Positions 25,665-34,306 of a stretch of DNA of 64,000 nt are shown piece after piece. Location of the stretch: the NCBI RefSeq assembly GCF_000716535.1, contig NZ_JNWV01000033.1, positions 68,162 through 132,161 of the forward strand, written 5' to 3'. Under the pieces are notes generated by a model that saw nothing but the letters and a program-made list of their open reading frames with translations, ran no database searches and was not told the origin of the DNA. Origin of the DNA: Streptomyces flaveolus. Lineage in GTDB: Bacteria; Actinomycetota; Actinomycetes; Streptomycetales; Streptomycetaceae. Made by a program: the position numbers and the translations under genes. Positions within the stretch are counted from its first letter, which is position 1. Each line of letters starts with the position of its first letter.

Positions 25665-27146
25665 TTACTTCTTCTTCGCGCCGCGCTTCTCGCGCACCCG
25701 CACCGAGATGTGGATCGGGGTGCCCTCGAAGCCGAACTCCTCGCGCAGGCGGCGCTCGATGAAGCGCCGGTAGCCCGCCTCGATGAAGCCGGACGCGAAG
25801 AGCACGAACCGCGGGGGCTTGGTGCCGGCCTGGGTGCCGAACAGGATGCGCGGCTGCTTGCCGCCCCGGATCGGGTGCGGGTGGGCCGAGACCAGCTCAC
25901 CGAGGAAGGCGTTCAGCCGGCCCGTGGGGACGCGCGTCTCCCAGCCGGCCAGCGCCGTCTCGATCGCCGGGACCAGCTTCTCCATGTGCCGGCCGGTGCG
26001 CGCGGAGACGTTGACCCGGGGCGCCCAGGCGACCTGGCCCAGCTCGGTCTCGATCTCCCGCTCCAGGTAGTAGCGGCGCTCCTCGTCCAGCGTGTCCCAC
26101 TTGTTGAAGGCGATGACCATCGCGCGGCCCGCCTCGACGGCCATGCTGATGATCCGCTGGTCCTGCACGGAGATGGACTCGGAGGCGTCGATCAGCACGA
26201 CGGCGACCTCCGCCTTCTCCACGGCGGCGGCCGTGCGCAGCGAGGCGTAGTAGTCCGCGCCCTGCTGGAGGTGGACGCGCTTGCGGATACCGGCGGTGTC
26301 CACGAACTTCCAGGTCTTGCCGCCGAGTTCGATGATCTCGTCGACCGGGTCGCGGGTGGTGCCCGCCAGCTCGTTGACGACGACGCGCTCCTCCCCGGCC
26401 ACCTTGTTCAGCAGCGAGGACTTGCCGACGTTCGGGCGGCCGATGAGGGCGATGCGCCGCGGGCCGCCGATCGCGGTGCCGAAGGACTGCTCGGGGGCGT
26501 TCGGCAGGACCTCCAGCACGGCGTCGAGCATGTCGCCCGTGCCGCGGCCGTGCAGGGCCGAGACCGGGTGGGGCTCGCCGAGGCCCAGGCTCCACAGGTA
26601 GGCCGCGTCGGCCTCGCCGCTCGGGCCGTCGACCTTGTTGGCGCACAGCACGACCGGCTTGCCGGCCTTGCGCAGCAGCCGGACGACCGCCTCGTCGGTG
26701 TCGGTCGCGCCGACCTTGGCGTCGACCACGAAGACGACCGCGTCGGCCGCCTCGATCGCGTACTCGGCCTGGGCGGCGACGGAGGCGTCGATGCCGAGGA
26801 CGTCCTGCTCCCAGCCGCCGGTGTCCACGACCTTGAAGCGGCGGCCGGCCCACTCGGCCTCGTAGGTGACCCGGTCGCGGGTGACGCCCGGCCGGTCCTC
26901 CACGACCGCCTCGCGGCGGCCGATCATCCGGTTCACCAGTGTCGACTTGCCGACATTGGGGCGGCCGACGACGGCGAGCACGGGCAGCGGGCCGTGGCCC
27001 GCCGCCTCGATGGCGCCCTCGACGTCCTCGATGTCGAAGCCCTCTTCCGCGGCGAGCTCCATGAACTCCGCGTACTCGGCGTCGCCGAGAGCCCCGTGCT
27101 CGAACTCGTGCTCGGCCGAGCCGTCGGGCTGGATGTCGTCGTTCAT
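25665..27146 (-). CDS. der: ribosome-associated GTPase Der (EngA)
   Basis: A 493-residue double-GTPase. Two P-loops GRPNVGKST and GRPNVGKSS (first near 62, second near 235), two switch DTGG/DTAG motifs and KxD-type G4 elements (NKVD, NKWD), then a C-terminal KH-like domain ([18 protein letters not shown]). It assists 50S assembly. The N-terminal acidic extension (about 50 residues, [17 protein letters not shown]) is typical of actinobacteria. ATG 27146 has GAGGT before it. It follows plsC-cmk after a 66-bp gap, the order found in M. tuberculosis (cmk-engA). Confidence 0.96.
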   Translation of the reverse strand: MNDDIQPDGSAEHEFEHGALGDAEYAEFMELAAEEGFDIEDVEGAIEAAGHGPLPVLAVVGRPNVGKSTLVNRMIGRREAVVEDRPGVTRDRVTYEAEWAGRRFKVVDTGGWEQDVLGIDASVAAQAEYAIEAADAVVFVVDAKVGATDTDEAVVRLLRKAGKPVVLCANKVDGPSGEADAAYLWSLGLGEPHPVSALHGRGTGDMLDAVLEVLPNAPEQSFGTAIGGPRRIALIGRPNVGKSSLLNKVAGEERVVVNELAGTTRDPVDEIIELGGKTWKFVDTAGIRKRVHLQQGADYYASLRTAAAVEKAEVAVVLIDASESISVQDQRIISMAVEAGRAMVIAFNKWDTLDEERRYYLEREIETELGQVAWAPRVNVSARTGRHMEKLVPAIETALAGWETRVPTGRLNAFLGELVSAHPHPIRGGKQPRILFGTQAGTKPPRFVLFASGFIEAGYRRFIERRLREEFGFEGTPIHISVRVREKRGAKKK

Positions 27147-27212
27147 GAAGTCCGTACCTCGTCGTTCATTCGTGGTGATCGGTGGAGCGAGCCCCTCGCG
27201 GGGGCTGATCCA

Positions 27213-27881
27213 CTACTCAAGTGTCGCCCGGCGCCCGGTCAGGCGCCTGGCGTTTTCCAGGTGGCTGGTGAGCTGCTTCTGGATGCGCTCGGTCGCCTCG
27301 TCCAGCGCCTTGCGCGTACGCCGCCCGCTGCCGTCGCCCGCCGGGAACGGGTCGCCGAAGACGACGTCGACGCGGGAGCGCAGCGGGGGCAGCGCCTTTA
27401 TCAACCGGCCGGGCCGCTCCGCGCTTCCCAGGACGGCCACGGGGACGATCGGCGCCCCGCTGCGGACCGCGAAGTAGGCCAGCCCGGCGCGCAGCGAGGC
27501 GAAGTCCCCCTCGCCCCGGGTGCCCTCCGGGAAGATGCCCAGCACTCCCCCGGCCGCCAGCACGTCGAGGGCCTGGCCGATCGCGGTGCGGTCGGCGGCG
27601 GCCCGGTCGACCTTGAGCTGGCCGATGCCGGTCAGGAAGGGGTCCAGCGGACCGATGAAGGCTTCCTTCTTGATCAGGAAGTGCGTCGGCCGGGGTGCCA
27701 CGCCCATGACCATCGGGCCGTCGATGTTGTGGGAGTGGTTCACCGCGAGGATCACCGGGCCGCCGGCCGGCACCTTCCAGGCGCCGAGCACACGCGGCCG
27801 CCACAGCCCGTACATCAGGCCGACGCCGATGCGCCGCCCGACCTCGGCGCCCCGCTCCGACGCGACCGGCGGACGGCTCAC
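27213..27881 (-). CDS. 1-acylglycerol-3-phosphate acyltransferase-like protein (PlsC family)
   Basis: A 222-residue lysophospholipid acyltransferase. Motif I HX4D is NHSHNID, with FLIKKEAF, then motif III FPEGTRG and the hydrophobic motif IV VPVAVLG. It likely acylates lysophosphatidate or a related glycolipid. It lies between cmk and der, overlapping cmk by GTGA (start GTG 27881). This insertion in the cmk-der pair is common in actinobacteria. Specific substrate unknown. Confidence 0.88.
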   Translation of the reverse strand: MSRPPVASERGAEVGRRIGVGLMYGLWRPRVLGAWKVPAGGPVILAVNHSHNIDGPMVMGVAPRPTHFLIKKEAFIGPLDPFLTGIGQLKVDRAAADRTAIGQALDVLAAGGVLGIFPEGTRGEGDFASLRAGLAYFAVRSGAPIVPVAVLGSAERPGRLIKALPPLRSRVDVVFGDPFPAGDGSGRRTRKALDEATERIQKQLTSHLENARRLTGRRATLE

Positions 27882-28573
27882 TTCCCGGCCCGCTTCTCCT
27901 CGACCAGGGTGACGACGCACTCGATGACCTGGGCGAGGGTGAGCTCGGTGGTGTCCACCTCGACCGCGTCGTCGGCCTTGGCGAGCGGCGAGGTCTTGCG
28001 GCTGGAGTCGGCCGCGTCCCTCTTGATCAGGGCCTCGCGGGTGGCGTGGACGTCGGCGCCCTTCAGCTCGCCGCTGCGGCGCGCCGCACGGGCCTCCGGG
28101 GAGGCGGTGAGGAATATCTTCAGGTCGGCGTCCGGCAGGACGGTCGTACCGATGTCCCGGCCCTCGACCACGATGCCGTTCTCCGCGCCGGCGGCCAGGG
28201 AGCGCTGCAGCTCGGTGATCCGGGCGCGCACCTCGGGCACCGCGCTGACCGCGCTGACCTTGGAGGTGACCTCCTGGGTGCGGATCGGGCCGGCCACGTC
28301 GACGCCGTCGACCGTGATGGCCGGGGCGGCCGGGTCGGTGCCGGAGACGATCTCGGGCTTGCCGGCGACGGCGGCGATCGCGGTCGGGTCGTCCAGGTCG
28401 ATGCCGTTGGTCACCATCCACCAGGTGATCGCCCGGTACTGGGCACCGGTGTCCAGGTAGCTGAGGCCGAGCTGCGCGGCCACGGCCTTCGACGTGCTCG
28501 ACTTGCCCGTGCCGGAGGGACCGTCGATCGCGACGATCACGGGCTTGGCGGTCGGGGCGGCGCCGTTTTCCAC
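27878..28573 (-). CDS. cmk: cytidylate kinase
   Basis: A 231-residue nucleoside monophosphate kinase. Walker A GPSGTGKSS (residues 18-26), the CMP-binding YLDTGAQYRA and VEGRDIGTTVLPDADLKIFLTASPEARAARR lid region are typical. It phosphorylates CMP/dCMP. Its stop overlaps the plsC start. ATG 28573 with AAGGTGCC upstream. It follows tyrA (stop 28673) after about 100 bp. Confidence 0.95.
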   Translation of the reverse strand: MENGAAPTAKPVIVAIDGPSGTGKSSTSKAVAAQLGLSYLDTGAQYRAITWWMVTNGIDLDDPTAIAAVAGKPEIVSGTDPAAPAITVDGVDVAGPIRTQEVTSKVSAVSAVPEVRARITELQRSLAAGAENGIVVEGRDIGTTVLPDADLKIFLTASPEARAARRSGELKGADVHATREALIKRDAADSSRKTSPLAKADDAVEVDTTELTLAQVIECVVTLVEEKRAGK

Positions 28574-28672
28574 GGGAGGGCACCTTCCTGGTGAAGGGTG
28601 GTGAGCGGGGTCCGGGGCGCGAGGGCGCCCCGCACAAGGTTACTGGCTCGCGGGAGGCGCCCTCACCGGGTG

Positions 28673-29758
28673 TTACTGGCGCAGCGCCCAGCCCCGCTCG
28701 CGCAGTGCTTCTTCCAGCACGGGCACCGCCTTCGGTTCGACGCTGAGCTGGACCAGACCGGCCTGCTGCCCGGTCGCGTGCTCGATCCTGACGTCCTCGA
28801 CGTTGACCCCGGCCCGGCCCGCGTCGGCGAAGATGCGGGCGAGCTGGCCGGGCTGGTCGTCGATGAGGACGGCGACGGTCTCGTACGCGCGCGGGGCGCT
28901 GCCGTGCTTGCCGGGTACCCGCACCTGGCCCGCGTTCCCGCGGCGCAGCACGTCCTCGATGCCGGCGGCGCCCTCGCCCCGCTTGGCCTCGTCGGAGGAC
29001 TGCAGGGCGCGCAGCGCGCGGACCGTCCCGTCCAGGTCGGCGGCGACGTCGGAGAGCAGGTCGGCGACCGGTCCCGGGTTCGCGGACAGGATGTCGATCC
29101 ACATGCCCGGGTCGGAGGCGGCGATCCGGGTCACGTCCCGGATGCCCTGTCCGCACAGCCGTACGGCGGCCTCCTCGGCGTGCTCCAGGCGCGCGGCGAC
29201 CATGTTGGACACCAGGTGGGGCATGTGGGAGACGAGGGCGACGGCGCGGTCGTGGGCGTCGGCGTCCATGACGACCGGCACGGCCCGGCAGTGCGAGACC
29301 AGCTCCAGGGCGAGGTTGAGCACCTCGGTGTCGGTGTCCCGGGTCGGGGTGAGCACCCAGGGGCGGCCCTCGAAGAGGTCGCCGGTGGCGGCCAGCGGGC
29401 CGGACTTCTCCCGGCCGGACATGGGGTGCGTGCCGATGTACGCGGTGAGGTCCAGGCCGAGCGCCTCCAGCTCGCGGCGGGGGCCGCCCTTGACGCTGGC
29501 GACGTCCACGTAACCGCGGGCCACGCCCCGGCGCATGGCGTCGGCGAGGACCCGGGCCACGTGGGCGGGCGGGGCGGCCACGATCGCCAGGTCGACCGGG
29601 CCGTCGGGGGCCTGGTCGGTGCCGGCGCCCAGCGCGGCGGCCGTGCGGGCCTGCTCGGGGTCGTGGTCGGCGAGGTGGACGGTGACGCCGCGCTGGGTGA
29701 GGGCCAGGGCGGCGGAGGTGCCGATGAGGCCGGTTCCGATGACGAGTGCGGTTCTCAC
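28673..29758 (-). CDS. tyrA: prephenate dehydrogenase with C-terminal ACT domain
   Basis: A 361-residue enzyme. NAD site GTGLIGTSAALAL at 8-20, the active-site His in THPMSGREKSG and the substrate motif VSHMPHLVSNMVA are all there. A C-terminal ACT domain (about 290-361, VAVLIDDQPGQLARIFADAG) suggests tyrosine feedback. It converts prephenate to 4-hydroxyphenylpyruvate. Start is GTG 29758, overlapping the aroH stop as GTGA. Pairing with aroH puts both chorismate-to-tyrosine steps in one transcript. Confidence 0.95.
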   Translation of the reverse strand: MRTALVIGTGLIGTSAALALTQRGVTVHLADHDPEQARTAAALGAGTDQAPDGPVDLAIVAAPPAHVARVLADAMRRGVARGYVDVASVKGGPRRELEALGLDLTAYIGTHPMSGREKSGPLAATGDLFEGRPWVLTPTRDTDTEVLNLALELVSHCRAVPVVMDADAHDRAVALVSHMPHLVSNMVAARLEHAEEAAVRLCGQGIRDVTRIAASDPGMWIDILSANPGPVADLLSDVAADLDGTVRALRALQSSDEAKRGEGAAGIEDVLRRGNAGQVRVPGKHGSAPRAYETVAVLIDDQPGQLARIFADAGRAGVNVEDVRIEHATGQQAGLVQLSVEPKAVPVLEEALRERGWALRQ

Positions 29759-30138
29759 TGGGCGATGTCCTTGCGCAGGGCCGCGGCGGCGCCGAGGTAG
29801 ACGTGGGTGATGTCGGCGCGGGGCTTGTCCGACTCGACGTGCGCGAGGACGCGCACGACGCGGGGCATGGCGCCCTCGACGTCCAGTTCCTGGGCGCAGA
29901 TGAGGGGGACGTCCACGATGCCGAGCTTGCGGGCGGCGGCGGCCGGGAAGTCGCTGTGCAGGTCGGGGGTGGCCGTGAACCAGATGCTGATCAGGTCGTC
30001 GGCGGTCAGCCCGTTCCGCTCCAGGACGGCGGTGAGCAGGGCCCCGACCCGCTCCCCCATGTGACCGGCCTCGTCCCGCTCCAGTTGGACGGCCCCCCGG
30101 ACCGCTCGTACCGCCACGGCGCTGCTCCTCGCTGACAT
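29755..30138 (-). CDS. aroH: monofunctional chorismate mutase, AroH class
   Basis: A 127-residue AroH-type chorismate mutase (B. subtilis fold, not AroQ). Key parts: VRAVRGAVQLERDEA with active-site Arg and Glu, SIWFTATPDLHSDFPAAAARKLG, and CAQELDVEGAMPRVVRVL. It feeds prephenate to the coupled TyrA. ATG 30138; first gene of the aroH-tyrA unit, divergent from the Rieske gene with a 129-bp shared upstream region. Confidence 0.94.
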   Translation of the reverse strand: MSARSSAVAVRAVRGAVQLERDEAGHMGERVGALLTAVLERNGLTADDLISIWFTATPDLHSDFPAAAARKLGIVDVPLICAQELDVEGAMPRVVRVLAHVESDKPRADITHVYLGAAAALRKDIAQ

Positions 30139-30267
30139 GCGTGTTCCGTTCTTGGTCCGTCCAGCGTAGTCAGCCCGCGCGGGACGGGCGCGGGCCGCTC
30201 GCTCGCTGAGACGATGCGAACGTCCCGGTATCCACCGATACGCATATCTTCTGTACGGAGGTCTGAC

Positions 30268-30714
30268 ATGCCCCAGCCAGCGACACGGCGGACAGTTCTC
30301 GCCACGGGCGCCGGTGCACTCGCCCTGGGATGTGTGGGGTGCGGTGCCAAGGACGGCGGTGAGGCGACGTCGGCGGCGACGGAGTCGGCGTCCGCGTCCC
30401 CGGCCGCGAAGGAGGCGGCCGACAACGGGAAGGCGCTGGCGAAGACGAGCGACATCCCGGAGGGCGGCGGCAAGGTGTTCAAGAAGGAGAAGGTGGTGGT
30501 CACCCAGCCGAAGAAGGGTGACTTCAAGGCCTTCTCGGCGATCTGCACGCACCAGGGCTGCGTGGTGGACCGGGTGGCGGACGGCACCATCGACTGTCCG
30601 TGTCACGGCAGCAGGTTCCGCGTCACCGACGGCTCGGTGGCGCACGGCCCGGCGGTCAGGCCGCTGCCCCAGCGGTCGATCACGGTGGACGGAAAGTCGA
30701 TCCGCCTGACCTGA
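30268..30714 (+). CDS. secreted Rieske [2Fe-2S] protein
   Basis: A 148-residue protein with a twin-Arg signal (RRTVLATGAGALALGC) that also looks like a lipobox, so it may be a TAT-exported lipoprotein. A Ala/Ser/Glu-rich spacer leads to the Rieske domain (about 60-148): cluster ligands in CTHQGC and CPCHGS. It is a stand-alone Rieske, not the cytochrome bc1 subunit. Likely an extracytoplasmic electron carrier; partner not found here. GGAGGT precedes ATG 30268. Confidence 0.92.
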   Translation: MPQPATRRTVLATGAGALALGCVGCGAKDGGEATSAATESASASPAAKEAADNGKALAKTSDIPEGGGKVFKKEKVVVTQPKKGDFKAFSAICTHQGCVVDRVADGTIDCPCHGSRFRVTDGSVAHGPAVRPLPQRSITVDGKSIRLT

Positions 30715-30736
30715 GGGTGCCGCGTACGCTCCGGGG

Positions 30737-31480
30737 ATGCAGCCGCACGACCTCGTACGCGACCACACGATCTACGCCTGTGTCATGGGCTCCCGCGCCT
30801 TCGGTCTGGCCACGGACGCCAGCGACACCGACCGGCGCGGGGTGTTCCTCGCCCCGACCCCTCTGTTCTGGCGGTTCGAGAAGCCGCCGACGCATGTGGA
30901 GGGGCCGGGCGAGGAGCGGTTCTCCTGGGAGCTGGAACGCTTCTGCGAGCTGGCGCTGCGCGGCAACCCGAACATCCTGGAGTGCCTGCACTCCCCGCTG
31001 GTGGAGCACGTGGACGACACCGGCCGCGAGCTGCTGTCCCTGCGCGGCGCCTTCCTGTCCCGGCAGGCGTACGACACCTTCACGCGGTACGCCCTCGGCC
31101 AGCGCCGGAAGCTCGACGCCGACATCCGCACGACGGGCGCCCCGCGCTGGAAGCACGCGATGCACCTGCTGCGCCTGCTGACGAGCGCCCGGGACCTGCT
31201 GCGCACCGGCGAGCTGCGGATCGACGTCGGTGAGCAGCGCGGGCACCTGCTGGCGGTGAAGCACGGCGAGGTGCCGTGGGCGCGGGTGGAGGCGTGGATG
31301 GTCCGGCTGGCGGCCGAGGCCGAGGAGGCCCTGCGGGACAGCCCGCTGCCGCCGGGGCCGGACCACGCGCGCGTGGCCGCGTTCCTGTACCGGGTGCGCC
31401 GGGCCTCAGCCCTCCAGGCGGAGCCGGACCACGAGGTCCTCCAGGGCGTCGTGGGCACCGGCGGCGTCGGGCAGGGCTGA
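30737..31480 (+). CDS. predicted nucleotidyltransferase, DNA polymerase beta superfamily (RlaP-like) I
   Basis: A 247-residue protein with the minimal nucleotidyltransferase motif GSRAFGLATDASDTDRRG (GS then DxD) at residues about 18-35. A helical region follows (SWELERFCELALRGNPNILECLHSP). It resembles the PF10127-type predicted nucleotidyltransferases sometimes associated with RNA repair. It could transfer NMP to protein or RNA. Its last 75 bases overlap the 3' end of the opposite-strand paralogue at 31406. It starts 22 bp after the Rieske gene, in the same direction. Confidence 0.78.
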   Translation: MQPHDLVRDHTIYACVMGSRAFGLATDASDTDRRGVFLAPTPLFWRFEKPPTHVEGPGEERFSWELERFCELALRGNPNILECLHSPLVEHVDDTGRELLSLRGAFLSRQAYDTFTRYALGQRRKLDADIRTTGAPRWKHAMHLLRLLTSARDLLRTGELRIDVGEQRGHLLAVKHGEVPWARVEAWMVRLAAEAEEALRDSPLPPGPDHARVAAFLYRVRRASALQAEPDHEVLQGVVGTGGVGQG

Positions 31481-32155
31481 GCCGGCCTGCGCGTCGTCCA
31501 GCACGGTGTGCAGCCGCTCCACGTCGGCCTCCACGCGCGCGTGGTCGACGTCGGCCTTGCCGTGTTCCCGGTCCCGCTTGGCGGCGATCAGCTCGGGCAG
31601 GTAGCCGGGAGCGCCGACCTCGTCCAGCAGCGTGGGCAGATGGGCCTGGACCTCGCCGCTGCGCATCAGGTGGATGCCGGTGAGCAGCACGCGGAAGGTG
31701 TAGAGCAGCGGCTTGAGTTCGCCGGTCTTCTCGAACAGCCGCCACTGGGTCACCGCGAACCCCCGGTAGTGGTGGGCGTGGTGGCTGGTGAGGACGCCGG
31801 GGGCCAGGGCGGCCAGCTCCCGGTGTGCCGCGGAGGTGTGCACGACCAGGGGCGAGAGCAGCTGCTCCAGCACATAGCCGTTGCGACGGAGCATCAGCCG
31901 TACGAACTTGCGCAGGTCGTGGGTGACGAGGTCCAGCTCGACGCCGTACCGGACCCAGGTCCGTGAGCGGGTCTCCTCCGGCTCTCGCAGTCCGACGAGG
32001 TCGGCGGCGGGGAGCAGGTGGACGCCGCGCAGGTCCACGTCGGAGTCCTGCGAGGGGAAGCCGTACAGGTGGGCTCCCGAGACGGTGGCGAACAGCAGCG
32101 GGTCGGGCTGTTCCGCGACCACCGGGGCCAGGTCTATGTCGAGGTCGTCGATCAT
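31406..32155 (-). CDS. predicted nucleotidyltransferase (RlaP-like) II
   Basis: A 249-residue protein with SGAHLYGFPSQDSDVDLRG (residues 26-44): the G-x-x nucleotidyltransferase loop with DxD, then LLPAADLVGLREPEETRSRTWVR and LVTHDLRKFVRLMLRRNGYVLEQLLSP, paralogous in layout to the convergent neighbour. Start ATG 32155 because the longer frame would run into the ADP-ribosylglycohydrolase stop. The two paralogues face each other and share 75 bp of 3' coding sequence. Probably a pair acting on related targets. Confidence 0.78.
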   Translation of the reverse strand: MIDDLDIDLAPVVAEQPDPLLFATVSGAHLYGFPSQDSDVDLRGVHLLPAADLVGLREPEETRSRTWVRYGVELDLVTHDLRKFVRLMLRRNGYVLEQLLSPLVVHTSAAHRELAALAPGVLTSHHAHHYRGFAVTQWRLFEKTGELKPLLYTFRVLLTGIHLMRSGEVQAHLPTLLDEVGAPGYLPELIAAKRDREHGKADVDHARVEADVERLHTVLDDAQAGSALPDAAGAHDALEDLVVRLRLEG

Positions 32156-32159
32156 GGAC

Positions 32160-33167
32160 CTAAGCGTCCCAGAGCGCTCCCAGGGCCAACAGGTCGCCTC
32201 GGTACTCGATCCGCTCCGCCCAGTCGGCGGGCCAGGCATCAGCGCCCAGCCAGGCGCCCGCGAAGGCGCCGGTGAGGCAGGCGATGGAGTCGGAGTCGCC
32301 GGCGGTGCAGGCGGCCCGGCGCAGGGCGGTGACGGGCTCGTCGGGGAAGAGCAGGAAGCACAGCAGCCCGGTCGCGAGGGCCTCCTCGGCGATCCAGCCC
32401 TCGCCGGTGGCGAGGCAGGGGTCGGTCTCCGGGGAGACGGTCCGCGCGGCCTCCTGGAGCCGGCCGAGGATCTCCAGGCACTCGTCCCAGCCGCGCGCGA
32501 TGAAGTGCTCGGGGCCGGGGTCCTGCGAGCGGGTCCACAGGTCGCCGAGCCAGGTGTGGTCGTAGCGGGTGCGGTTCTGGAGGGCGTAGGAGCGCAGGTG
32601 CCCGACCAGTCCGGCCGGGTCGGTGCCCTGGGCGAGCAGGTGGACGGCGTGGGCGGTGAGGTCGGAGGCGGCCAGCGCGGTGGGGTGGCCGTGGGTGAGC
32701 GCGGCCTGCAACTGGGCGGCGCCGGACCGCTGTTCGCCGCTCAGGCCGGGGGCGAGCCCGATCGGGGCGACCCGCATGTTGGCGCCGCAGCCCTTGGAGT
32801 CGATCCGGCTGGCGTCCTGCCAGGCCCGGCCCTCCGCCTTGAGCAGCTCGCAGGCCCGCAGACAGGTGGTGCCGGGGGCGCGGTTGTTCTCGGGCGACTC
32901 GTACCAGTCCACGAACTCCTCGCGCAGGGGCCGCTCCAGCCGCTTGGGGGCGAGGAATCCGCGCTCCATGGCCGTGCGCAGGGCTCGCCCGAGGGCGAGG
33001 GTCATCTGGGTGTCGTCGGAGACGAAGGCCCGCTTCGGCAGCTCCATCTCCCGCCAGGGCCCGCACTTGGCGAGGATCGACGGCACGTCGTTGAATTCGG
33101 TCGGGAAGCCGAGGGCGTCCCCGAGGGCGAGGCCGAGAAGCGCTCCGGTCGCCGGCTGCTTGGGCAT
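32160..33167 (-). CDS. ADP-ribosylglycohydrolase family protein (DraG-like)
   Basis: A 335-residue enzyme. Metal-binding motifs of the family are visible: SDDTQMTLALGRAL near residue 50 and CTAGDSDSIACLTGAFAGAWLG near 290. These enzymes hydrolyse ADP-ribose from protein Arg or Ser or from small molecules and nucleic acid, using two Mg ions. It ends 4 bp from the start of nucleotidyltransferase II, so they are likely co-transcribed. I chose ATG 33167, with AAAGGGGG eight bases upstream; ATG 33176 lies directly on that site. The promoter and ribosome site sit within a 41-bp palindrome. Confidence 0.88.
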   Translation of the reverse strand: MPKQPATGALLGLALGDALGFPTEFNDVPSILAKCGPWREMELPKRAFVSDDTQMTLALGRALRTAMERGFLAPKRLERPLREEFVDWYESPENNRAPGTTCLRACELLKAEGRAWQDASRIDSKGCGANMRVAPIGLAPGLSGEQRSGAAQLQAALTHGHPTALAASDLTAHAVHLLAQGTDPAGLVGHLRSYALQNRTRYDHTWLGDLWTRSQDPGPEHFIARGWDECLEILGRLQEAARTVSPETDPCLATGEGWIAEEALATGLLCFLLFPDEPVTALRRAACTAGDSDSIACLTGAFAGAWLGADAWPADWAERIEYRGDLLALGALWDA

Positions 33168-33172
33168 ATACG

Positions 33173-33213
33173 CCATCCCCCTTTATCGTCACCATGACAA
33201 TAAAGGGGGATGG
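33173..33213. promoter_or_regulatory. 41-bp near-perfect palindrome covering the DraG-like gene's -10 and ribosome site
   Basis: Two 19-bp arms (CCATCCCCCTTTATCGTCA and its complement, one mismatch) flank a CCA centre. The core TTATxGTCA-N3-TGACxATAA looks like a dimeric repressor operator. In RNA it would also hide the ribosome site. No regulator gene is adjacent. Confidence 0.75.
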
Positions 33214-33225
33214 TGAGCACGGCAA
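33197..33225 (-). promoter_or_regulatory. promoter of the ADP-ribosylglycohydrolase gene
   Basis: On the minus strand TTGCCG (33220-33225), a 17-base spacer and TATTGT (33197-33202) form a good sigma-70-type promoter; the -10 lies in the palindrome arm. Binding of a repressor there would block it. Confidence 0.6.
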
Positions 33226-33231
33226 GGCGCT

Positions 33232-34293
33232 TTAGAGGTCGACTTCCTTCATCAGCATGCCGACCTCGGTGTTCGACAGGCGGCGCAGCCAGCCCGACTT
33301 CTGGTCGCCCAGGGTGATCGGGCCGAAGGCGGTGCGCACCAGCTTGTCGACCGGGAAGCCCGCCTCCGCCAGCATGCGGCGCACGATGTGCTTGCGGCCC
33401 TCGTGCAGGGTCACCTCGACCAGGTAGTTCTTGCCGGTCTGCTCGACCACCCGGAAGTGGTCCGCGCGCGCGTAGCCGTCCTCGAGCTGGATGCCGTCCT
33501 TCAGGCGCTTGCCCAGGTCGCGCGGGATCGGGCCGACGATGTGCGCGAGGTAGGTCTTCTTAACGCCGTACTTGGGGTGGGTGAGGCGGTGGGCCAGCTC
33601 GCCGTGGTTGGTGAGCAGGATGACGCCCTCGGTCTCGGTGTCCAGCCGGCCGACGTGGAAGAGCCGCGTCTCGCGGTTGGTGACGTAGTCACCGAGGCAC
33701 TGCCGGCCCTCCGGGTCCTCCATCGTGGAGACCACGCCCGCGGGCTTGTTCAGCGAGAAGAACTGGTACGACTGGGTCGCGACCGTCAGGCCGTCGACCT
33801 TGACCTCGTCCCGCTCGGGGTCGACCCGCTTGCCCTGCTCGGTGACGATCTCGCCGTTCACCTCGACCCGGGCCTGGTCGATCAGCTCCTCGCAGGCCCG
33901 CCGGGAGCCGTAGCCCGCGCGCGCGAGGACCTTCTGCAGCCGCTCGCCCTCCTGCTCGGCGCCCGGGAAGGTCTTGGGCAGCTTGATGTCCTTCTTGCCC
34001 GCGTACCGCTCCCGGTTGCGCTCCTCGACCCGCGTCTCGTACTCGCGCGAGCGCGCCGGGGCCGTACGGCCGCCCTGCCGGGGCTGCTTCGGGCCGCCCT
34101 TGGTTCCTCCTCGCGCGGCACCGCCGCGCCCGGCCTTGGGACCGTCCTTGGTGGCCCCAGGGCCCACGTCGTAGCGGCGCTCCTCGGGGCGGGGCTTGCG
34201 GGGCCGTCCCTGCCCCTGCTTCTGGTCCCTGTCGTTGCCGGCACCGCGGTAGTTACCGCGCCCGCCGCTCTTGCCGCTGCCGCTGCTTCGCAT
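33232..34293 (-). CDS. rluB: pseudouridine synthase, RsuA/RluB family
   Basis: A 353-residue enzyme. A disordered basic Gly/Arg/Lys-rich N-terminus (about 1-110) precedes an S4 domain (GERLQKVLARAGYGSRRACEELI) and the catalytic domain with GRLDTETEGVILLTN, whose Asp is the nucleophile. It modifies 23S rRNA (RluB-type position inferred). The same order scpA-scpB-rluB occurs in M. tuberculosis. ATG 34293 has GGAAA before it, 13 bp after the scpB stop. Confidence 0.9.
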   Translation of the reverse strand: MRSSGSGKSGGRGNYRGAGNDRDQKQGQGRPRKPRPEERRYDVGPGATKDGPKAGRGGAARGGTKGGPKQPRQGGRTAPARSREYETRVEERNRERYAGKKDIKLPKTFPGAEQEGERLQKVLARAGYGSRRACEELIDQARVEVNGEIVTEQGKRVDPERDEVKVDGLTVATQSYQFFSLNKPAGVVSTMEDPEGRQCLGDYVTNRETRLFHVGRLDTETEGVILLTNHGELAHRLTHPKYGVKKTYLAHIVGPIPRDLGKRLKDGIQLEDGYARADHFRVVEQTGKNYLVEVTLHEGRKHIVRRMLAEAGFPVDKLVRTAFGPITLGDQKSGWLRRLSNTEVGMLMKEVDL

Positions 34294-34306
34294 CAAGGTT
34301 TCCGTC

